Shown here: in pieces, positions 28,063-37,872 of the stretch | How the letters are laid out: every line of letters begins with the position of its first letter | Numbering within the stretch: the first letter of the stretch is position 1 | Assembly (NCBI RefSeq): GCF_902705885.1 | Contig: NZ_CACSIP010000067.1 | Coordinates: forward strand, 1-64,000 | Origin: Mycolicibacterium austroafricanum | Lineage (GTDB): Bacteria > Actinomycetota > Actinomycetes > Mycobacteriales > Mycobacteriaceae | Length of the DNA stretch: 64,000 bases | Direction: 5' to 3' | Program-made: the position numbers and the translations under genes | Notes under the pieces: model-generated | What the model was told of the DNA's origin: nothing | Databases searched by the model: none | What the model saw: the letters and a program-made list of their open reading frames with translations, nothing else

Positions 28063-28973
28063 ACATACTTGCCGATGTGCTATCGGCAACGAAGCTGCGG
28101 GGAACCGTGGCCGCCTCGGTGTCGGCGGCAGCACCCTGGGGGATCGACTTCCCGCCTCTCCCGTTCGCTGCGTTCCACTATGTTCTCGCGGGGGGCTGCT
28201 GGCTTCGCCGCCCCGGTGACCGGCCGCTGCCCCTGTCGACAGGTGACTTGGCGCTGCTGCCAGTCGGAACCGGGCACGTGATCGCCAGTGACCCGAGCGG
28301 GCCGACGGCGAGTTTCACCGAGTTGACCGGGAATCGCCCGGACACTCTGATCGCCGTCGTCGACATTTCCGGTCCCGGACCACGAACGCACCTGCTATGC
28401 GGCGGCTATCATTTCGATGGCCACAGCACCCACCCCATGCTGCGACTGCCCCCGGAAATCGTCCTACGGGACGTGCCGAATACCCACCCGTCGGTCGCCG
28501 AAACTCTGGCCATGATGCAGACCGAAATCGCCCAACCCAGCCCAGGATCTGTGACCGTCGTGGACCGGCTGGTCGATGTCCTCTTCGTGCACACCATGCG
28601 TGCGGCAACCACCTCGGCCACCTTGCTGGCCGGACTGCACGACGACACCACCGCGGCCGCAGTCAGCCTCATTCACCAACAACCCGCCCACCCGTGGACC
28701 GTGGCGTTGCTGGCCGCCAACGTCGGTGTCTCTCGGGCCACGCTGGCGCGGCATTTCGCCAGGACCGTCGGTGAACCACCCCTTGCCTATCTCACGCGCT
28801 GGCGTATGGAAATCGCTGCCCGTCGACTCCGCCAGACTTCCGATCCGCTCTCCCGCGTCGCCGAAGCGGTTGGCTACACCTCCGAGTTCGCCTTGTCACG
28901 CGCGTTCAAACGTCACCATGGCCTCACGCCACGCGAATACCGCGTCAGTACGCACGGCAACCGTCGCGGCTGA
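28059..28973 (+). CDS. AraC-family transcriptional regulator with cupin N-terminal domain
   Basis: A 304-residue regulator. Residues 1-180 form the AraC-type cupin sensing domain (PFAAFHYVLAGGCWLRRPGDRPLPLSTGDLALLPVGTGHVI). Residues 195-300 contain two helix-turn-helix motifs (WTVALLAANVGVSRATLARHFARTVGEPPLAYLTRWRM and SRVAEAVGYTSEFALSRAFKRHHGLTPREYR). It resembles regulators that control a neighbouring detoxification or oxidoreductase gene, and here the only close divergent partner is the MBL hydrolase. The inverted repeat over its start suggests control of its own expression. Confidence 0.9.
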   Translation: MDILADVLSATKLRGTVAASVSAAAPWGIDFPPLPFAAFHYVLAGGCWLRRPGDRPLPLSTGDLALLPVGTGHVIASDPSGPTASFTELTGNRPDTLIAVVDISGPGPRTHLLCGGYHFDGHSTHPMLRLPPEIVLRDVPNTHPSVAETLAMMQTEIAQPSPGSVTVVDRLVDVLFVHTMRAATTSATLLAGLHDDTTAAAVSLIHQQPAHPWTVALLAANVGVSRATLARHFARTVGEPPLAYLTRWRMEIAARRLRQTSDPLSRVAEAVGYTSEFALSRAFKRHHGLTPREYRVSTHGNRRG

Positions 28974-29000
28974 GGGCGGCCAGTGCGCGGCGCACCACCG

Positions 29001-30239
29001 CTAGACCTGAACACCGAGCAGCGCGTCGACTGCCGTTGCGACCGTCTGCCCGGCCGAGGTGTCGTGCCCGCCGTAGGTGAGCGCGTCGGTCGCCCACCCG
29101 TCAAGGGCGGCAATCGCTTTCGGGGTGTCCAGATCATCGGCCAGGTAGCGGCGCACCCGGGCGAGGACATCGGCGGCATCAGGTGCTGCCGCCAACTGCG
29201 TCGCGCTGCGCCACCGGTGCAGCCGGTGTACCGCCTCGTCGAGCACCGCCTGACTCCAGAACCGGTCGTCGCGGTAATGCCCGGCGAACAACCCCAGCCG
29301 GATGACCCCGGGGTCGACGCCGTCGCGTCGCAGGCCCGACACCAGCACCAGGTTTCCGCGGCTCTTGGACATCTTGTGCCCGTCCCAGCCGATCATGCCG
29401 GCATGCACGTAGTGACGCGCGAAACGTCGCTCCCCGGTGACGGATTCGGCGTGCGCAGCGGAGAACTCGTGGTGCGGGAAGATCAGGTCGCTCCCGCCGC
29501 CCTGGATGTCGAGGTCGGTGCCGATGCGGCTGAGCGCGATCGCGGCGCACTCGACGTGCCAGCCTGGCCTGCCCGGCCCGAACGGCGATTCCCAGCTGGG
29601 TTCGCCCGGGCGTTGTGCCTGCCACAGCAGCGCGTCGAGCGGGTCGCTCTTACCGGCCCGTTCGGGGTCTCCCCCACGTTCGGAGAACAGGGTGAGCATG
29701 GTGTCGCGGTCGTAGCCCGACTCGTATCCGAACTGCGTAGTGGCCCCGGCGTGAAAGTACACGTCGGGGTACTGCGGATCGTCGAGGACGTAGGCGGCTC
29801 CGGAGGCCAGGAGCTTCTCGACGACCTCGATGACCTCGGCGACCGCTTCGGTGGCCGCGACGTAGTCGTGCGGCGGCAGCACCCTCATGGCCGCCATGTC
29901 CTCACGGAACAGGTCGGTCTCCCGGTCGGCGAGCTCGCGCCAGCCGATGCCGTCGCGCTGGGCACGCTCGAACAGCGGGTCGTCGACATCGGTGATGTTC
30001 TGTACGTAGTGCACCTCGTGACCGGCGTCGCGCCACAAGCGGTACACCAGATCAAACGTCAGGTAGGTGGCGGCGTGACCGAGGTGGGTGGCGTCGTAGG
30101 GGGTGATCCCGCACACGTACATGGTTGCGGTGGCGCCCGGGGTGACCGGGCGCACCTGCCGGTCTGCACTGTCGTAGAGCCGCAACTGCGGCCCCCGCCC
30201 GGGCAGCACCGGCACGCTCGGCGCCGACCACGATTTCAT
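29001..30239 (-). CDS. mshC: L-cysteine:1D-myo-inositol 2-amino-2-deoxy-alpha-D-glucopyranoside ligase
   Basis: A 412-residue cysteinyl-tRNA-synthetase-like ligase that joins cysteine to GlcN-Ins with ATP, the penultimate step of mycothiol synthesis. Visible marks: YVCGITPYDATHLGHAATY (zinc Cys and the HIGH-like HLGH), GWHVECAAIALSRIG, GGGSDLIFPHHEFSAAHAE (zinc and nucleotide site) and the KMSKS loop HKMSKSRGN. The tRNA-binding C-terminal domain of CysS is absent, as in MshC. ATG 30239 gives MKSWSAPSVPVLPGRGPQLR, matching homologues. Its presence places the organism in mycothiol-making Actinobacteria. Confidence 0.96.
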   Translation of the reverse strand: MKSWSAPSVPVLPGRGPQLRLYDSADRQVRPVTPGATATMYVCGITPYDATHLGHAATYLTFDLVYRLWRDAGHEVHYVQNITDVDDPLFERAQRDGIGWRELADRETDLFREDMAAMRVLPPHDYVAATEAVAEVIEVVEKLLASGAAYVLDDPQYPDVYFHAGATTQFGYESGYDRDTMLTLFSERGGDPERAGKSDPLDALLWQAQRPGEPSWESPFGPGRPGWHVECAAIALSRIGTDLDIQGGGSDLIFPHHEFSAAHAESVTGERRFARHYVHAGMIGWDGHKMSKSRGNLVLVSGLRRDGVDPGVIRLGLFAGHYRDDRFWSQAVLDEAVHRLHRWRSATQLAAAPDAADVLARVRRYLADDLDTPKAIAALDGWATDALTYGGHDTSAGQTVATAVDALLGVQV

Positions 30240-30287
30240 GACTCCGACTCTAGACATCACCCTGTCCGACGACGCCGAGGGCTGTTT

Positions 30288-30327
30288 CATTCCCGCTCAT
30301 TCCCGCTCAGTGCCGCTCAGTGCCGGT
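30288..30327. repeat. Four imperfect 10-bp tandem repeats at the cysQ 3' end
   Basis: CATTCCCGCT occurs twice (30288-30297, 30298-30307), followed by CAGTGCCGCT (30308-30317) and a degenerate CAGTGCCGGT. The array lies between mshC and cysQ and includes the cysQ stop codon, so slippage could have shifted the C-terminus. Confidence 0.6.
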
Positions 30328-31096
30328 AGGCGGCCAGGATCTCGGTGAGCAGGACCTCGGCGACCTCCGGGCGGCACATCAGCAGATCCGGCAGGTACGG
30401 GTCGCGGCGGTTGTAGATCAGCGGCGACCCGTCGATCCGCGACGCGTGCATGCCCGCGGCCCACAGCACACCGGCGGGAGCCGCCGAATCCCATTCCCAC
30501 TGCCCGCCCGCGTGGATATAGGCGTCGACGTCACCGCGGACCACCGCCATCGCCTTGGCCCCGGCCGACCCGATGCGGACCAACTGGATGTCGAGTTGCT
30601 CACGCAGCCGCCACAGCACCGGTGGTGGCCGGTTGGAACTCGCGGTAATCCGGATCGGCCCGTCGGCGCGCGGTGCCGGCGCGGTGACGGTGTCGCTGCG
30701 GTACACCTCGCCGCGCGCGGGCAGCGCGACCGCGGCATCGGTGATGGAGCCACCGTGCGGCGCCGAAGACCGCTGCCACAGCGCGATGTGCACGGCCCAG
30801 TCGGCGCGGCCAGGCATGGAGTACTCGTGGGTCCCGTCGACCGGGTCGACGATCCACACCCGGTCGGCATGGACGCGCGACACGTCGTCGACAGCCTCCT
30901 CGGAGAGCACCGAATCGTTCGGGCGCTCCCGGTGCAGCCGGTCCAGGATCAGGACGTTGGCCTGCTTGTCACCGGCGTCGCCCAGGTCGTAGGGGTCGTA
31001 GAAGTCCCCGTACCCGATCTGTTCGCGCATCGCCAGTAGCAGCTCACCGGCTTCGGCGGCCACTTCGGCAGCCAGCGCTGCGTCGGTGAGGGTCAC
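30317..31096 (-). CDS. cysQ: 3'-phosphoadenosine 5'-phosphate phosphatase (inositol monophosphatase family)
   Basis: A 259-residue Mg-dependent phosphatase of sulfate assimilation, removing the 3'-phosphate of PAP and PAPS. The metal sites are VLSEEAVDD, WIVDPVDGTHEYSMPG and GGQWEWDSAAPAGVLWAAG. The tail SRIDGSPLIYNRRDPYLPDLLMCR matches Rv2131c. The GTG at 31096 is preferred because a -10-like GATACT ends six bases upstream (leaderless arrangement) and the resulting length fits homologues. The longer reading has a non-conserved Arg/Pro-rich extension. It lies upstream of mshC in the same direction. Confidence 0.93.
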   Translation of the reverse strand: MTLTDAALAAEVAAEAGELLLAMREQIGYGDFYDPYDLGDAGDKQANVLILDRLHRERPNDSVLSEEAVDDVSRVHADRVWIVDPVDGTHEYSMPGRADWAVHIALWQRSSAPHGGSITDAAVALPARGEVYRSDTVTAPAPRADGPIRITASSNRPPPVLWRLREQLDIQLVRIGSAGAKAMAVVRGDVDAYIHAGGQWEWDSAAPAGVLWAAGMHASRIDGSPLIYNRRDPYLPDLLMCRPEVAEVLLTEILAAYRH

Positions 31097-31179
31097 CGAA
31101 TCAGTATCTATGACCGAATGCGGGCGGGGGCGCGTGGCTCCCCGCTGGAGGCTCGCGCTCACCGGTAGATTCCGAACCT

Positions 31180-31638
31180 GTGCGAGTCATCGTCGGAATC
31201 ATCGCCCTAATCGGAACATTCGCGGGCTGCTCCTCCGAACCTCCCGCGGCCACCACCCTGGCGGGCACCAGCTGGCGATTGGTCTCCCTCCAGTCCATGG
31301 ACGATCAGCAGGGCACAACCACGGTGCCGCCGACGGCCGAGTACACGGTGTCGTTCGGTGACGACGGCAGCGCGACGTTCCAGATCAACTGCAACAGGGG
31401 CAGGAGTTCGTTCGAGGCGACACCCAGTGACCCTGCCGGCGACGAGCCTTCGGGATCGTTGACCTTCGGCGAGATCGCCCTCACGATGATGGCCTGCGTG
31501 CCGCCTGCCCTTGATCAGGAGGTGTCCACCGCGCTGCCCAACGTCCGCACCTACCTGATCAGGGGCGGGAAGCTCAACATGTCCCAGAAGTTCGACAGCG
31601 GGATCCTCACCTGGGAACCGCTGTCGCCGGCGGAGTAA
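31180..31638 (+). CDS. META-domain (HslJ-like) lipoprotein, Rv2132-position gene
   Basis: A 152-residue lipoprotein with a short signal peptide ending in the lipobox FAGC (Cys16). The mature part carries the META domain starting LAGTSWRLVSLQ, with SFGDDGSATFQINCNRG and LTFGEIALTMMACVPPALDQ, the usual two-repeat pattern of HslJ-like heat-inducible outer proteins. The function is unknown in mycobacteria. The GTG start is eight bases after the -10-like TAGATT (31166-31171), again a leaderless layout, divergent from cysQ with 83 bases between starts. Confidence 0.8.
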   Translation: MRVIVGIIALIGTFAGCSSEPPAATTLAGTSWRLVSLQSMDDQQGTTTVPPTAEYTVSFGDDGSATFQINCNRGRSSFEATPSDPAGDEPSGSLTFGEIALTMMACVPPALDQEVSTALPNVRTYLIRGGKLNMSQKFDSGILTWEPLSPAE

Positions 31639-31664
31639 CCGCACGGCCTCACAGCCGAGGGCGA

Positions 31665-32483
31665 CTAGAAGGCCGGCCACGGTATCGGCCGTCGCCGATC
31701 GGGCGTCGGCATCACCGGGTTTGCCAGCAGGGCAACGACTCTGGCCCGCAGGGCAGCCACTTCCCGAGGGGTGATGTGGTCACGTAGCTGCGCACCGAGG
31801 TCACCGTCGAGCGCGTCACCGAGCCCGCTGACGGCCTCGAGTGTGTCATCGTCGACGGGCTTGCCCGCCCACCCCCACAGCACGGTGCGCAGCTTGTCCT
31901 CGACGTGCAGGCTGACCCCGTGGTCGACGCCGTAGATCTGCCCGTCCACACCGGTCAGGACATGGCCTCCCTTGCGGTCGGCGTTGTTGATGAGCACGTC
32001 GAACACGGCCACCCTGCGCAGCCGGTCGTCGTCGGCGTGCACCAGCGTCACTTCGTCACCGGCGTAGTCGTAGGCCTGCAGGATGGGCAGAAAACCGGCC
32101 GGGATGCTGCCCGCCGGCAACAGGTCGATCAGGTCCGGCCCGGCGCCGGCTGCGTCGGCGGCATCGGGGTCCTCGTCGCCGGGCTGGTCGACCCAGCGCT
32201 GCACCATCCCCGGACCTGCGGGCCCGTCACGAATGATGGTGTAGGGCACGATGTTCCAACCCAGAGCCGCGGAGACCAGGTAGGAAGCGAGCTCGCGGCC
32301 CGCCAGTGTGCCGTCCGGGAAGTCCCACAGCGGCGCCTCGCCGCGGATGGGCTTGTACACACCGTGCTGGGTGCTCTCGCCGAGGTTCGCCTCACACAGG
32401 AAGGTCGCGTTGCTCGCCGAGCGGATCCGTCCGAGGATGGTCAGCCCACCGCACTGCAGCACCTCCTCGGTCCGAGGCGTCAT
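31665..32483 (-). CDS. SCO1664 family protein (PI3/4-kinase-like fold), Rv2133c homologue
   Basis: A 272-residue protein of the actinobacterial SCO1664 family. YKPIRGEAPLWDFPDGTLAGRELASYLVS resembles a nucleotide-binding lobe, and VFDVLINNADRKGGHVLTGVDGQIYGVDHGVSLHVE has the N-x2-D-R and D-H-G pattern of the catalytic loop of phosphatidylinositol-kinase-like enzymes. Whether it phosphorylates anything is not known. It is followed in the same direction (from its right) by DUF3090 and a histidine phosphatase, a fixed trio in actinobacteria often near mshC. Confidence 0.87.
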   Translation of the reverse strand: MTPRTEEVLQCGGLTILGRIRSASNATFLCEANLGESTQHGVYKPIRGEAPLWDFPDGTLAGRELASYLVSAALGWNIVPYTIIRDGPAGPGMVQRWVDQPGDEDPDAADAAGAGPDLIDLLPAGSIPAGFLPILQAYDYAGDEVTLVHADDDRLRRVAVFDVLINNADRKGGHVLTGVDGQIYGVDHGVSLHVEDKLRTVLWGWAGKPVDDDTLEAVSGLGDALDGDLGAQLRDHITPREVAALRARVVALLANPVMPTPDRRRPIPWPAF

Positions 32484-32489
32484 CGGGTA

Positions 32490-33077
32490 CTACGTATCGA
32501 GGTCATCGTCGGATCCCCCGAGCGCACCGCGCCGGTAGCCGTTGGTGCGGACACAGATGTGCCCCTCGGGATCCAGGGGCTCGTCACACAGCGGGCAGGG
32601 CGGGCGTCCCGCCGAGATGACCCGGTTGGACCGGGTCGCGAACTCGCGGGCGGATTCGGGGGTCAGGAACACCCGCACCGCGTCGGGCCCCTCCTCGGCG
32701 TCGTCGAGGACCACCGACGCATCGAACTCGGCATCCGAGACGGCCAGGAGTTCGACGACGACCGTCTGCGCCTCGGAGTCCCAGCCCAGGCCCATCGTGC
32801 CGACCCGGAACTCGGCGTCCACCGGGGTGATCAACGGGCTGAGGTCCTCGATCTCGCCGTCTTCGGGTGGGATCGGGGTGCCGAAGCGGCGGTTGATCTC
32901 CAAAAGCAGCGCCGCGATGCGCTCCGCGAGCACCGCGACCTGCTGCTTCTCCAGGATCACCGAGATCACCCGCTTGTCGTGAACGGCCTGCAGGTAGAAC
33001 GTGCGATTTCCCGGTTGGCCGACCGTCCCGGCCACGAAGCGGTCGGGTGTACGGAAGACGTGGATTTCGCGGGCCAT
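32490..33077 (-). CDS. DUF3090 family protein, Rv2134c homologue
   Basis: A 195-residue protein starting MAREIHVFRTPDRFVAGTVG, nearly invariant in mycobacteria. Its C-terminus has CPLCDEPLDPEGHIC, which looks like a small zinc site. The core TMGLGWDSEAQTVVVELLAV and DDAEEGPDAVRVFLTPESAREFA are conserved. The function is unknown. It lies six bases upstream of the SCO1664-family gene and downstream of the histidine phosphatase gene, so the three are probably co-expressed. ATG 33077 gives the same length as homologues. A start four codons earlier is less likely. Confidence 0.9.
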   Translation of the reverse strand: MAREIHVFRTPDRFVAGTVGQPGNRTFYLQAVHDKRVISVILEKQQVAVLAERIAALLLEINRRFGTPIPPEDGEIEDLSPLITPVDAEFRVGTMGLGWDSEAQTVVVELLAVSDAEFDASVVLDDAEEGPDAVRVFLTPESAREFATRSNRVISAGRPPCPLCDEPLDPEGHICVRTNGYRRGALGGSDDDLDT

Positions 33078-33133
33078 GGCAGATTCCAAAATACCGGCTA
33101 TGACACGTCAGCCGTAATTGTGTCCGGCGGCGC

Positions 33134-33850
33134 TCATCCGGTGGACCCACCCACCACGGCTTCGCCGGTGGGCAGCGGGCCGTCCGGTGCGCCGTCCTGC
33201 TCCTTGCTGTCCGCAGGAGGGGCCGACAACGCCGAGTTCAGTGCGGAGCCGGTGTGGTTGACGTGGATCACGAAGGGGCGCAGCGTCGTGTACCGGACCA
33301 CACTCACCGACGCCGGGTCGGCGTTGATGCGCTGGAAGCTGTCCAGGTGAGTGCCGAGTGCGTCGGCGAGCACCGACTTGATCACATCGCCGTGGCTGCA
33401 CGCGACCCACAGCACGTCGCCGCCATGCTCGTCGGCGAGCCTGCGGTCGTGCTCGCGCACCGCGGCGACCGCCCTGGCCTGCACCCCGGCCAGTCCCTCA
33501 CCGTCGGGGAACACCGCGGCGCTGGGCTGCTGCTGAACCACCGCCCACAGCGGCTCCTTGACCAGCTCGCTGATCTTGCGGCCGGTCCACGAGCCGTAGT
33601 CGACCTCGGCGATCCGTTCGTCGGCGACCGGCTCCAGACCGAGCGCGGCGGCGAGCGGTTCGACGGTCCGTTCACAACGCAGCAGCGGTGAGCGGACGAT
33701 CGCGCGGATCGGCAGCGAGCCGAGTCGCTCGACGATCGCCTGCGCCTGTTCCCGGCCCCGATCGTCGAGGTCGACCCCGGCAGAGCGCCCCGCAAGGGTG
33801 TGCGCGGTATTCGACGTCGAACGGCCGTGGCGCAGCAGCAGAACGGTCAT
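33134..33850 (-). CDS. histidine phosphatase family protein (MSMEG_4193 type), Rv2135c homologue
   Basis: A 238-residue branch-1 histidine phosphatase. The catalytic LLRHGRSTSN at residues 5-14 holds the phospho-His. RSPLLRCERTVEPLA, AEVDYGSWTG and VACSHGDVIKSVLADALG carry the remaining pocket residues. The C-terminal 40 residues are Gly/Pro/Asp-rich and probably disordered. The Rv2135c protein has acid phosphatase activity in published work. The ATG overlaps the uppP stop (ATGA). A much longer reading frame upstream is the uppP gene seen out of frame. Confidence 0.9.
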   Translation of the reverse strand: MTVLLLRHGRSTSNTAHTLAGRSAGVDLDDRGREQAQAIVERLGSLPIRAIVRSPLLRCERTVEPLAAALGLEPVADERIAEVDYGSWTGRKISELVKEPLWAVVQQQPSAAVFPDGEGLAGVQARAVAAVREHDRRLADEHGGDVLWVACSHGDVIKSVLADALGTHLDSFQRINADPASVSVVRYTTLRPFVIHVNHTGSALNSALSAPPADSKEQDGAPDGPLPTGEAVVGGSTG

Positions 33851-34695
33851 ATGGCGGCCACCACCCCTGTCCCGAGAAGAATCAGCACGACAACACCCAG
33901 CACCAGCCGGTAGCCCACGAACCAGTACATGCTGTGCCGGACCAGGAAACGCAGGAACCACGACACCGCGGCGAACCCGACGACAAACGCGATCACCGTG
34001 GAGACCAGCAGCTGGGCGCCGCTGGCGCTCATGCCCTCCCCGACGGGGTCGAACGCGTCGGGCAAGGAGAACAGCCCCGAGGCGAACACCGCCGGGATCG
34101 CCAGCAGGAATCCGAACCGCGCGGCAAGCTCGCGTTCGAGCCCGAGGAACAGGCCCGCGCTGATCGTCGCGCCGGACCGCGACACCCCCGGCACCAGCGC
34201 CAGGCACTGGGCGAAACCGACGATCACCGCGTCGCGCCAGGTCAGCTGTTCGACCCGGCGGGTCTGCCTGCCGTAGTACTCGGCAGCGGCGATGACCAGG
34301 GAGAACACGATCAACGCGGTGGCCACCAGCCACAGATTGCGGGCCCCGGTGCGGATCTCGTCCTTGAAGAGCAGGCCGACCACACCGATCGGGATCGAGC
34401 CGATGATCACCCACCAGCCGAGCCAGTAGTCGGCGTTGCGGCGACCGGCGGTGAACAACCCGTGGAACCACGCCTTGACGATCCGCACGATGTCGCGGGC
34501 GAAGTAGACCAGAACCGCCGCTTCGGTGCCCAGCTGACTCACCGCGGTGAACGAGGCGCCGGCGTCGTCGTCGAAGAACACCCGCGAGGCGATCGCCAGG
34601 TGTCCCGAGGACGACACCGGCAGGAACTCGGTGAGCCCCTGCAGCACCGACAGGACCACGACCTGCAGCCACGACATCGCAGGCACGTCAGTCAC
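33847..34695 (-). CDS. uppP: undecaprenyl-diphosphatase
   Basis: A 282-residue integral membrane enzyme (BacA family) that removes a phosphate from undecaprenyl (decaprenyl in mycobacteria) diphosphate, recycling the carrier lipid for cell-wall synthesis. Signatures: LTEFLPVSSSGHLAIASRVFF near the N-terminus (catalytic Glu and Ser) and LVPGVSRSGATISAGLFLGLERELAARFGFLLAIPAV. Eight predicted helices. A GTG at 34695 lies seven bases after TACGGT and is taken as start. An ATG six codons later would give the exact length of M. tuberculosis UppP. Confidence 0.95.
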   Translation of the reverse strand: MTDVPAMSWLQVVVLSVLQGLTEFLPVSSSGHLAIASRVFFDDDAGASFTAVSQLGTEAAVLVYFARDIVRIVKAWFHGLFTAGRRNADYWLGWWVIIGSIPIGVVGLLFKDEIRTGARNLWLVATALIVFSLVIAAAEYYGRQTRRVEQLTWRDAVIVGFAQCLALVPGVSRSGATISAGLFLGLERELAARFGFLLAIPAVFASGLFSLPDAFDPVGEGMSASGAQLLVSTVIAFVVGFAAVSWFLRFLVRHSMYWFVGYRLVLGVVVLILLGTGVVAAI

Positions 34696-34725
34696 GACGA
34701 CGACCGTACCGTGCGTGGGCTGGGG

Positions 34726-35037
34726 TCAGCGGTTGTGGCGGGGCACCGGCTGCGCCTCGGCGACCTCGTCGCGCACGGCGGCCGCCAGGCTGCGCTCGTC
34801 GGACAGGTCGATGTCGGTCAGCTTGCGGGTGGCCACCGCGACGACGTCCTCGGACTGCGGGACCGGACCGCGCAACCTGGGCCGGTAGATCTCCACGACC
34901 AGCGCCTGCCGTTCGATGTGGAACGAGAACGACCGCCCGTCGCCGACCTGGCCGAAACCGCTGGCATGCACACCGGTGGTGATGTCCTCCAGAGCGAAGT
35001 CCTGATGGGTCACGTCCCCGTCCGCGGCAAGGGTCAT
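34726..35037 (-). CDS. conserved hypothetical protein, Rv2137c homologue
   Basis: A 103-residue soluble protein with HQDFALEDITTGVHASGFGQVGDGRSFSFHIERQALVVEIYRPRL as its conserved core and an acidic/Arg-rich helix at the end. No known domain or motif is recognised. The ATG at 35037 is supported by TATGGT placed seven bases upstream (leaderless layout). An ATG four codons earlier lies inside that box. It precedes uppP by 30 bases and is divergent from lppL, the same arrangement as in M. tuberculosis. Confidence 0.78.
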   Translation of the reverse strand: MTLAADGDVTHQDFALEDITTGVHASGFGQVGDGRSFSFHIERQALVVEIYRPRLRGPVPQSEDVVAVATRKLTDIDLSDERSLAAAVRDEVAEAQPVPRHNR

Positions 35038-35169
35038 GGTCCGTACCATACCGCCGTGATCGCCATCGGGGGCAACATGTGGGGGCGTTTTCGGGTCACG
35101 ACGTTGCATACACTGGCCTTTCGATCAGGATCCGCCGAAGTGAGCGAGAGCTATCCATTGCCGCGACGC

Positions 35170-36195
35170 ATGAACACCCCAGCTCAGCTTATTCGGCTCG
35201 GCGCTGCAGCGCTGGCAATGGTGCTGTTGGTCGGCTGCTCGTCGAATCCCGTCGATTCGCCCCCACCGACCATCGAGCCCGCGCGTGCCGCCGTCTCCCC
35301 CGCGGTGAGCGCCACCCCGCCCGGCGTGGTGCGTCCGCTGGCCGGGCCGGCAACGGCGGCGGCATTCGACGAGGCGACGGGCGCGCTGCTGGTCCTCGGT
35401 GACGGCGACCGGCCGGTCATCACGGTCTTCACCGCGTCCGGTGATGCCACCCCGGTGGAGCTGGATGACGCCGCGACGGCGATGGCCGGAGACGGTGACG
35501 GGAAGGTGGTGCTGTCGACGACGGGAGGCTACTACCGGCTCGACGTCGCCTCCGGGCATCTCACCAGGGTCGAGGTGCAGGGCCACGAGGGGGTCGACTT
35601 CACGGCGATCGCGCGGCGTGCCGACGGCCGGCTGGTGCTGGGCAGCGCCGACGGCACTGTGTACACACTCGATTCAGACACCACGGTCGGCGCGCAGCTC
35701 AAGATGTTCGCGCGCGTGGACAGCATTGTCACCCAAGGCAATACCGCGATCGTTCTGGACCGGGCCCAGACCTCGGTCACCAGCCTCAACACCGAGGGCA
35801 CGGCGTCCGCACAGGCCCTGCGGGCGGGCCGGGGCGCCACCACGATGGTGGCCGACGCGGCCGGGCGGGTGCTGGTCGCCGACACTCGCGGTGGCGAACT
35901 GCTGGTGTACGGCGCCGACCCGCTGATCCTGCGGCAGCGCTACCCGGTGCCGGATTCGCCATACGGACTGGCCTCCTCGGATGATCCGACAGGGCTGGTG
36001 TGGGTCGCCCAGACGGCGACCAATACCGTCGTTGGTTACGATCTGGCGACCGGCATCCCCGTCGAGAAGGTGCGTCATCGAACCGTGCAGCAACCCAACT
36101 CGCTGGCCTTCGACGCCGCGTCGGACACCCTCTACGTGGTGTCGGCCACCGGAGCCGGCGTCCAGGTCATCAGCGCCGCCGGGATGGCGAAGTGA
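35170..36195 (+). CDS. lppL: LppL-like lipoprotein with beta-propeller repeats
   Basis: A 341-residue lipoprotein. The signal peptide ends in the lipobox LLVGC (Cys21), then a Pro/Ala linker and a repeat region with strands such as AAFDEATGALLVLGDGD, RLVLGSADGTVYTLDSD, RVLVADTRGGELLVYGADP, GLVWVAQTATNTVVGYDLATG and SDTLYVVSATGAGVQVIS, typical of seven-bladed YVTN/NHL propellers. The function is unknown. The stop overlaps the next gene (GTGA). The longer frame upstream of this ATG reads antisense through uppP and the phosphatase and is rejected. Confidence 0.88.
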   Translation: MNTPAQLIRLGAAALAMVLLVGCSSNPVDSPPPTIEPARAAVSPAVSATPPGVVRPLAGPATAAAFDEATGALLVLGDGDRPVITVFTASGDATPVELDDAATAMAGDGDGKVVLSTTGGYYRLDVASGHLTRVEVQGHEGVDFTAIARRADGRLVLGSADGTVYTLDSDTTVGAQLKMFARVDSIVTQGNTAIVLDRAQTSVTSLNTEGTASAQALRAGRGATTMVADAAGRVLVADTRGGELLVYGADPLILRQRYPVPDSPYGLASSDDPTGLVWVAQTATNTVVGYDLATGIPVEKVRHRTVQQPNSLAFDAASDTLYVVSATGAGVQVISAAGMAK

Positions 36196-36457
36196 GCCCG
36201 GGCTCGCGGGGGCGGATGCCTGCGACCTGGAGCAAGGTGGTTTCCGAGGACCACTCCGGTGAGTACGAGTGGATTCCGCTGCGGCTGCCCCCTGACGTCA
36301 CCCGTGTCAGTGCCTCCATCCGGTTGTCGATCGAGGCCGAGTACCGCGGGTGGGAGCTGACCAGGGTTCGGCTGTACACCGACGGCAGCAGGCGGGTGCT
36401 GCTACGCCGCAAGAAGCGCGCCGACCGCCTCCACGACCCGGACCAGCCGAGCCTGTG

Positions 36458-36458
<1 letters not shown>
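36192..36458 (+). CDS. DUF5703 family protein
   Basis: An 88-residue protein with MPATWSKVVSEDHSGEYEWI and AEYRGWELTRVRLYTDGSRRVLLRRKK, matching the small actinobacterial DUF5703 family, which typically sits directly before pyrD. Starts at a GTG overlapping the lppL stop and ends one base into the pyrD ATG (TGATG). The role is unknown. The tight coupling means it is made along with LppL and PyrD. Confidence 0.82.
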
Positions 36459-37519
<1,061 letters not shown>

Positions 37520-37532
37520 GTGGCGCCGCTGG

Positions 37533-37868
37533 TCACAGATGTCGGCGGATGACCTCGGCCTGCCGGCGCAGCGGTGCTGCCGCTGCTGCCCTGCCCAGAG
37601 CTTCGTAGCTGCCGGCTTCAGCGAGGTAGTCGCGCACCTGGTTGTGCAGCAGCGCCGAGACGTCAGCGGCCGACAAGCGGCGACGCTCGACCTCGGTCGC
37701 GCCGGTCCGTGCGCCCGCAGGGTCGACGCTCTCGGCGTTGTCGATGACCGAGATCGCCGACCGCAGGGCGGCGATCTCGTCGCGGTCGCGGGCCTTCATC
37801 GCCGCGGTGAGCTGTGCGCGGAGCGCGGCGCGCACAGTGTCCGCGTGGCTGGTGGGCTCGAGTGTCAT
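37533..37868 (-). CDS. GatB/YqeY domain protein (short form)
   Basis: A 111-residue all-helical protein. DTVRAALRAQLTAAMKARDRDEIAALRSAISVIDNAE is the typical N-terminal YqeY segment, and VERRRLSAADVSALLHNQVRDYLAEAGSYEALGR follows. It is shorter than full YqeY (about 150 residues) and lacks the second helical half. YqeY relates to the tail domain of the GatB amidotransferase subunit, but its role is unclear. Four bases separate it from the upstream helix-turn-helix gene, so it is probably controlled by that gene's operators. Confidence 0.75.
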   Translation of the reverse strand: MTLEPTSHADTVRAALRAQLTAAMKARDRDEIAALRSAISVIDNAESVDPAGARTGATEVERRRLSAADVSALLHNQVRDYLAEAGSYEALGRAAAAAPLRRQAEVIRRHL

Positions 37869-37872
37869 AGCG

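Noticed and set aside
33851..34672. N-terminal extension of the histidine phosphatase
   Set aside because: It is an out-of-frame reading of uppP. The catalytic RHG motif is at the expected position from ATG 33850.
33688..35169. Long upstream extension of lppL
   Set aside because: It runs antisense through uppP and the histidine phosphatase gene, and the lipoprotein signal peptide begins only at 35170.
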